Shown here one piece after another: positions 61,510 to 64,000 of a stretch of 64,000 nucleotides of DNA (positions are counted from its first letter, which is position 1; every line of letters starts with the position of its first letter). The position numbers and the translations under genes are program-made. This stretch comes from Pararge aegeria. Taxonomy: Eukaryota; Arthropoda; Insecta; Lepidoptera; Nymphalidae. The stretch spans positions 1,178,001-1,242,000 of the forward strand of contig NC_053197.1 in NCBI RefSeq assembly GCF_905163445.1, written 5' to 3'. The notes under the pieces were generated by a model, which saw nothing but the letters and a program-made list of their open reading frames with translations, had not been told where the DNA came from and searched no databases.

Positions 61510-61755
61510 CACCACCACCTCTAACTTTTCAAAGTTATGTGCGTTTTAAGTAATTAAAATATCACCTGTTTCAACAGTGAAGTAATACATCGTGAGGAAA
61601 CCTGCATGGCTGAGGGTTCTACATAATTTTCTCAAAGGTGTGTGGATTCAACCAATCCGCACTGGGCCAGCTTGGTGGACTTCGGCCTTAACCCTTTTTC
61701 ATTGTGAGAGGAGACCCATGCTCTGTGGACCAGTAATGAGTTGATGTTTACTCCA
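61510..61755 (+). mobile_element. SINE-3, head missing
   Basis: CACCTCTAACTTTTC, TGTGCGTTTTAAGTAATTAA, CGTGAGGAAACCTGCATGGC, GCACTGGGCCAGCTTGG. Confidence 0.75.
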
Positions 61756-62239
61756 TTTTATATTATCCGCAAACTCCACCATATTTCAAAAAGCGATTCA
61801 CCTTTCTTGGTAGCAATGTTCACTTAAATCTGCGAGCTAATAATGACAGCTTGTTACACTTTCCTGCTAGCCGTTCATTGGCGTATGGCTATTATTTTAC
61901 TAGTCTAGTCGACAAGTTGAAAATGGTACAAAATAGAGATACTGCTCTTAAAATTACGTGCGATAGCTCATTGGATCCGGAATGACGTCAAGAAAAATGT
62001 GCTAAAAGCGTGTATTAGCACATAAAAAATTGCAAAAGTTATAAACAATTAAAGATGAAAAAAAAATGGCATTTCGTTTTTTGCCAATATTTCATAAACT
62101 ATTAATAGTTAAGAAATTTCAAAAAAAGATTCTGAAAGAGGAGGAAATTTCCAATAAAACTCCTATTTTTATATAATTTCCTAACTCCCGGAACTCTATC
62201 TCCATTATTTATAATTTTAATTTAACGCTGAAGATAGGT
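61756..62239. other. No gene identified
   Basis: Contains a TGACGTCA palindrome at 61983-61990 and a small GTGCTAAAAGCGTG..TTAGCACAT inverted motif. Otherwise unassigned. Confidence 0.35.
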
Positions 62240-63560
62240 CCGCGCGCGACATTTTTAGGTTGCGCGCGCGGCGTCAAAAGCGAGTACGGCACATTAATTA
62301 ATTTATTTAAGGTATTGAATATTTTTTTTTAATTTGAAAAAATTATGGTGTGTTCTGAACACTATAAATAATTCATTCCCGTTGGAAATTTTACTTAAAG
62401 TTAATTTTTCAACAAGTTAAACAATTGTTAACTAACGAAATTTTCTCGAACTACCGTCTTAATTGTAAGTGAAAAAAAATGTTTAAATAATGGTCGTAAA
62501 AAATTTTCGCTTCGTAGAGCCTTTCTTACATACATACTTAACAAGATCATGCCATAAAAGTTAAAAAAATATTTATACTTTGTTTATAACAATTTTTTTA
62601 CTTGAACAAAAACTTAAAAATCCAAGTAATGTTGTTAAAAAAATTTTTTTTTTTCTAAATCATCATATTATCGTTTTTTTATTAATACAAGATATTAATT
62701 GATTTGCAAAAAAAATTTTTCCCGTCATTTGTTGATAAATTTTTTATAAACAAATTGATTAAATCAATATTTTTAAAAAAATTTTTTTCACAACTTTATT
62801 ACATTATAAATATTATGATTTTTAAAAAAAAAAATTTTCCTTAATAACAATTTTTAATTGTTTATAATCGTTTTTTTTATATTTCTATTGTTTAAATAAT
62901 TAGTTAAGAAATTATTTTTTTCTAAAAATCATAATTGACAGTCCTCTATAAAGTAACAAAAAAAATTTTTTTTTTATTAACAATTCTATTGTTTATTAAC
63001 TTACCAATTTGTTATAAACAAATTTTCAACTTTTTTTTATTTTTTTTCTAAAACTTCTAAAATTAACAAAAACAACCATATATAACAAAGTATAAAAAAA
63101 AAATTTTTTTTTCAATTTTTTATTGTACTTTTAAAAAACACGTGTTACAAAAGTTGCAGCGGCTGCTTCGTTTGTCTATTAAAAAACTGAAATAACTTTT
63201 AAACTATTAGAGATACAAAAATAAACATTCTAGTCGATTTTATAAACAGTTAAACGATCTTTTAAATAAATTATTCAAAAAAATTTTAGTTATTACTAAT
63301 TTATTGTTACGCGCATTTGTTTATAAAAACTTATATTTTTTTCGATGTTTTTCGAACTTTCGTGACTCCTAACTTTTTAAATAATGCAGATACGGTTACA
63401 GACCTTCAAGACTATTTTGTTAAGTAATAAAATATATAAACGTTGTAGTTATTTATTTATAAATCATGTCATTTTTTAATTAATTATTGGCATTTTTCTC
63501 TAAATTTTTTTTCATTTCATAAAAAATTAATGTCGATTACTATCCATTCGTTTATCACAA
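62240..63560. other. Extremely AT-rich A/T-tract DNA with one CG-rich hairpin
   Basis: Many runs switch directly from A to T or back, each 6-12 bases long, near 62640, 62710, 62780, 62825, 62960 and 63105. A CGCGCGC inverted pair at 62240-62271 is the only GC-rich spot. No gene or repeat family recognised. Confidence 0.55.
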
Positions 63561-63582
63561 GCAAAAATTTATGCAAGCAATG

Positions 63583-64000
63583 TTAGGATATAATTGTATT
63601 GTTAAAAAAACTTTTGATTTTGATTAATAACAGAATTTTATTTGCATGAATTACAAAAATAATAAAATTTGCATTCTCATCTTCGTCGGTTGTATCGTCA
63701 TCATCACTCTCTTGCAATTCAGCATCTTCTGTAGCATTCGTTGATTTTTTCTTTTGATTCAATTTTGTTTTATTCTTATGTGCATCGTACATCATCAGCT
63801 CTTCTAGAAACGTATCTAAATATGTTGGTATATCTCCCTGAGCAGTCTCAAGGAAGCTAGTCGACGATGGAAATGTTTTGACATTGAACTGTGTACCTTT
63901 AATCTGCTTTCGTATTAGTTCAGCCGCAGTTCGAATTATACGAATGTGTTCATCATCTTTACGCTGCTCATGGTGCATATACCACAAATCATCGAGAGGT
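63583..64000 (-). CDS. Unidentified protein, partial at window edge
   Basis: On the minus strand the frame is open from the window edge (64000) to a stop at about 63583, roughly 138 codons. The first Met-like codon in the open stretch is TTG at 63987, but the sequence continues upstream in frame (PLDDL), so the true start lies outside. Residues 1-70 look helical and mixed-charge; about 75-105 is Lys-rich then a strong Asp/Glu run (SDDDDTTDEDEN); the end is hydrophobic (FIIFVIHANKILLL). No domain recognised. Could be a host-gene exon or part of a transposon. The sharp fall into AT tracts after the acidic run may mean that the true exon ends near 63660. Confidence 0.45.
   Translation of the reverse strand, partial: PLDDLWYMHHEQRKDDEHIRIIRTAAELIRKQIKGTQFNVKTFPSSTSFLETAQGDIPTYLDTFLEELMMYDAHKNKTKLNQKKKSTNATEDAELQESDDDDTTDEDENANFIIFVIHANKILLLIKIKSFFNNTIIS

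Overview
This 64 kb window is AT-rich, repeat-dense eukaryotic DNA, almost certainly from a butterfly or moth. The case rests on repeat content: Helitrons with TC...CTAG ends inserted between A and T, three tRNA-derived SINE families, many 5'-truncated LINEs, and a mag/K02A2.6-like Ty3/gypsy element. I found no complete host protein-coding gene. Most long open frames belong to transposable elements; the one frame I cannot assign is at the right edge (63583-64000, minus) and runs out of the window.

I gave repeat families working labels because I cannot search a library. SINE-1 = tRNA-derived, shares its 3' tail with LINE-D. SINE-2 = tRNA-derived, ends in (TTTA)n. SINE-3 = tRNA-derived, ends in (GAT)n. 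LINE-A = CR1/jockey-like, conserved 3' hairpin, (ATTC)n or (TAAA)n end. LINE-B = tail with the GAGTTTCTTGCCGG core. LINE-C = tail ending in TTTGAC repeats. RTE = RTE-like 3' fragments. FB = long foldback element. Rep-F, J, K, N, P, R, T, V = other dispersed repeats.

0-4.9 kb: LINE-D and SINE-1 remnants, a 630 bp palindrome, a 22 bp minisatellite inside SINE-3, a LINE-C tail and a full Helitron. 4.9-9.4 kb: a Ty3/gypsy element with two identical 114 bp LTRs; gag-protease-RT-RNase H lie in one frame and integrase in the -1 frame, with a T7 tract at the junction. 9.4-18.9 kb: SINE-1, an RTE fragment, a LINE-A copy with a perfect 12 bp target duplication, and decayed LINE fragments. 18.9-40 kb: two complete Helitrons plus many SINE-1/2/3, Rep-F and LINE tails, often nested, with several inverted or tandem duplications. 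40-50 kb: an R1-like LINE inserted in a SINE-1 with a 12 bp target duplication, a full FB foldback, and a GC-richer candidate promoter/first-exon region (45.2-45.9 kb). 50-56 kb: a large inverted repeat, hAT-like MITEs with 8 bp target duplications, and Rep-F. 57-59 kb: a second LINE-A with a 556-codon open frame. 59.5-61.3 kb: another LINE 3' end and a terminal-inverted-repeat element carrying a LINE-B. 62.2-63.6 kb: extremely AT-rich A/T-tract DNA beside the unassigned reading frame.

There is no operon or pathway here. The elements interact as parasites and hosts: SINEs use LINE-like tails, young elements sit inside old ones, and the two most intact autonomous families (gypsy, LINE-A) look recently active. 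All identifications come from reading motifs and comparing copies within the window.
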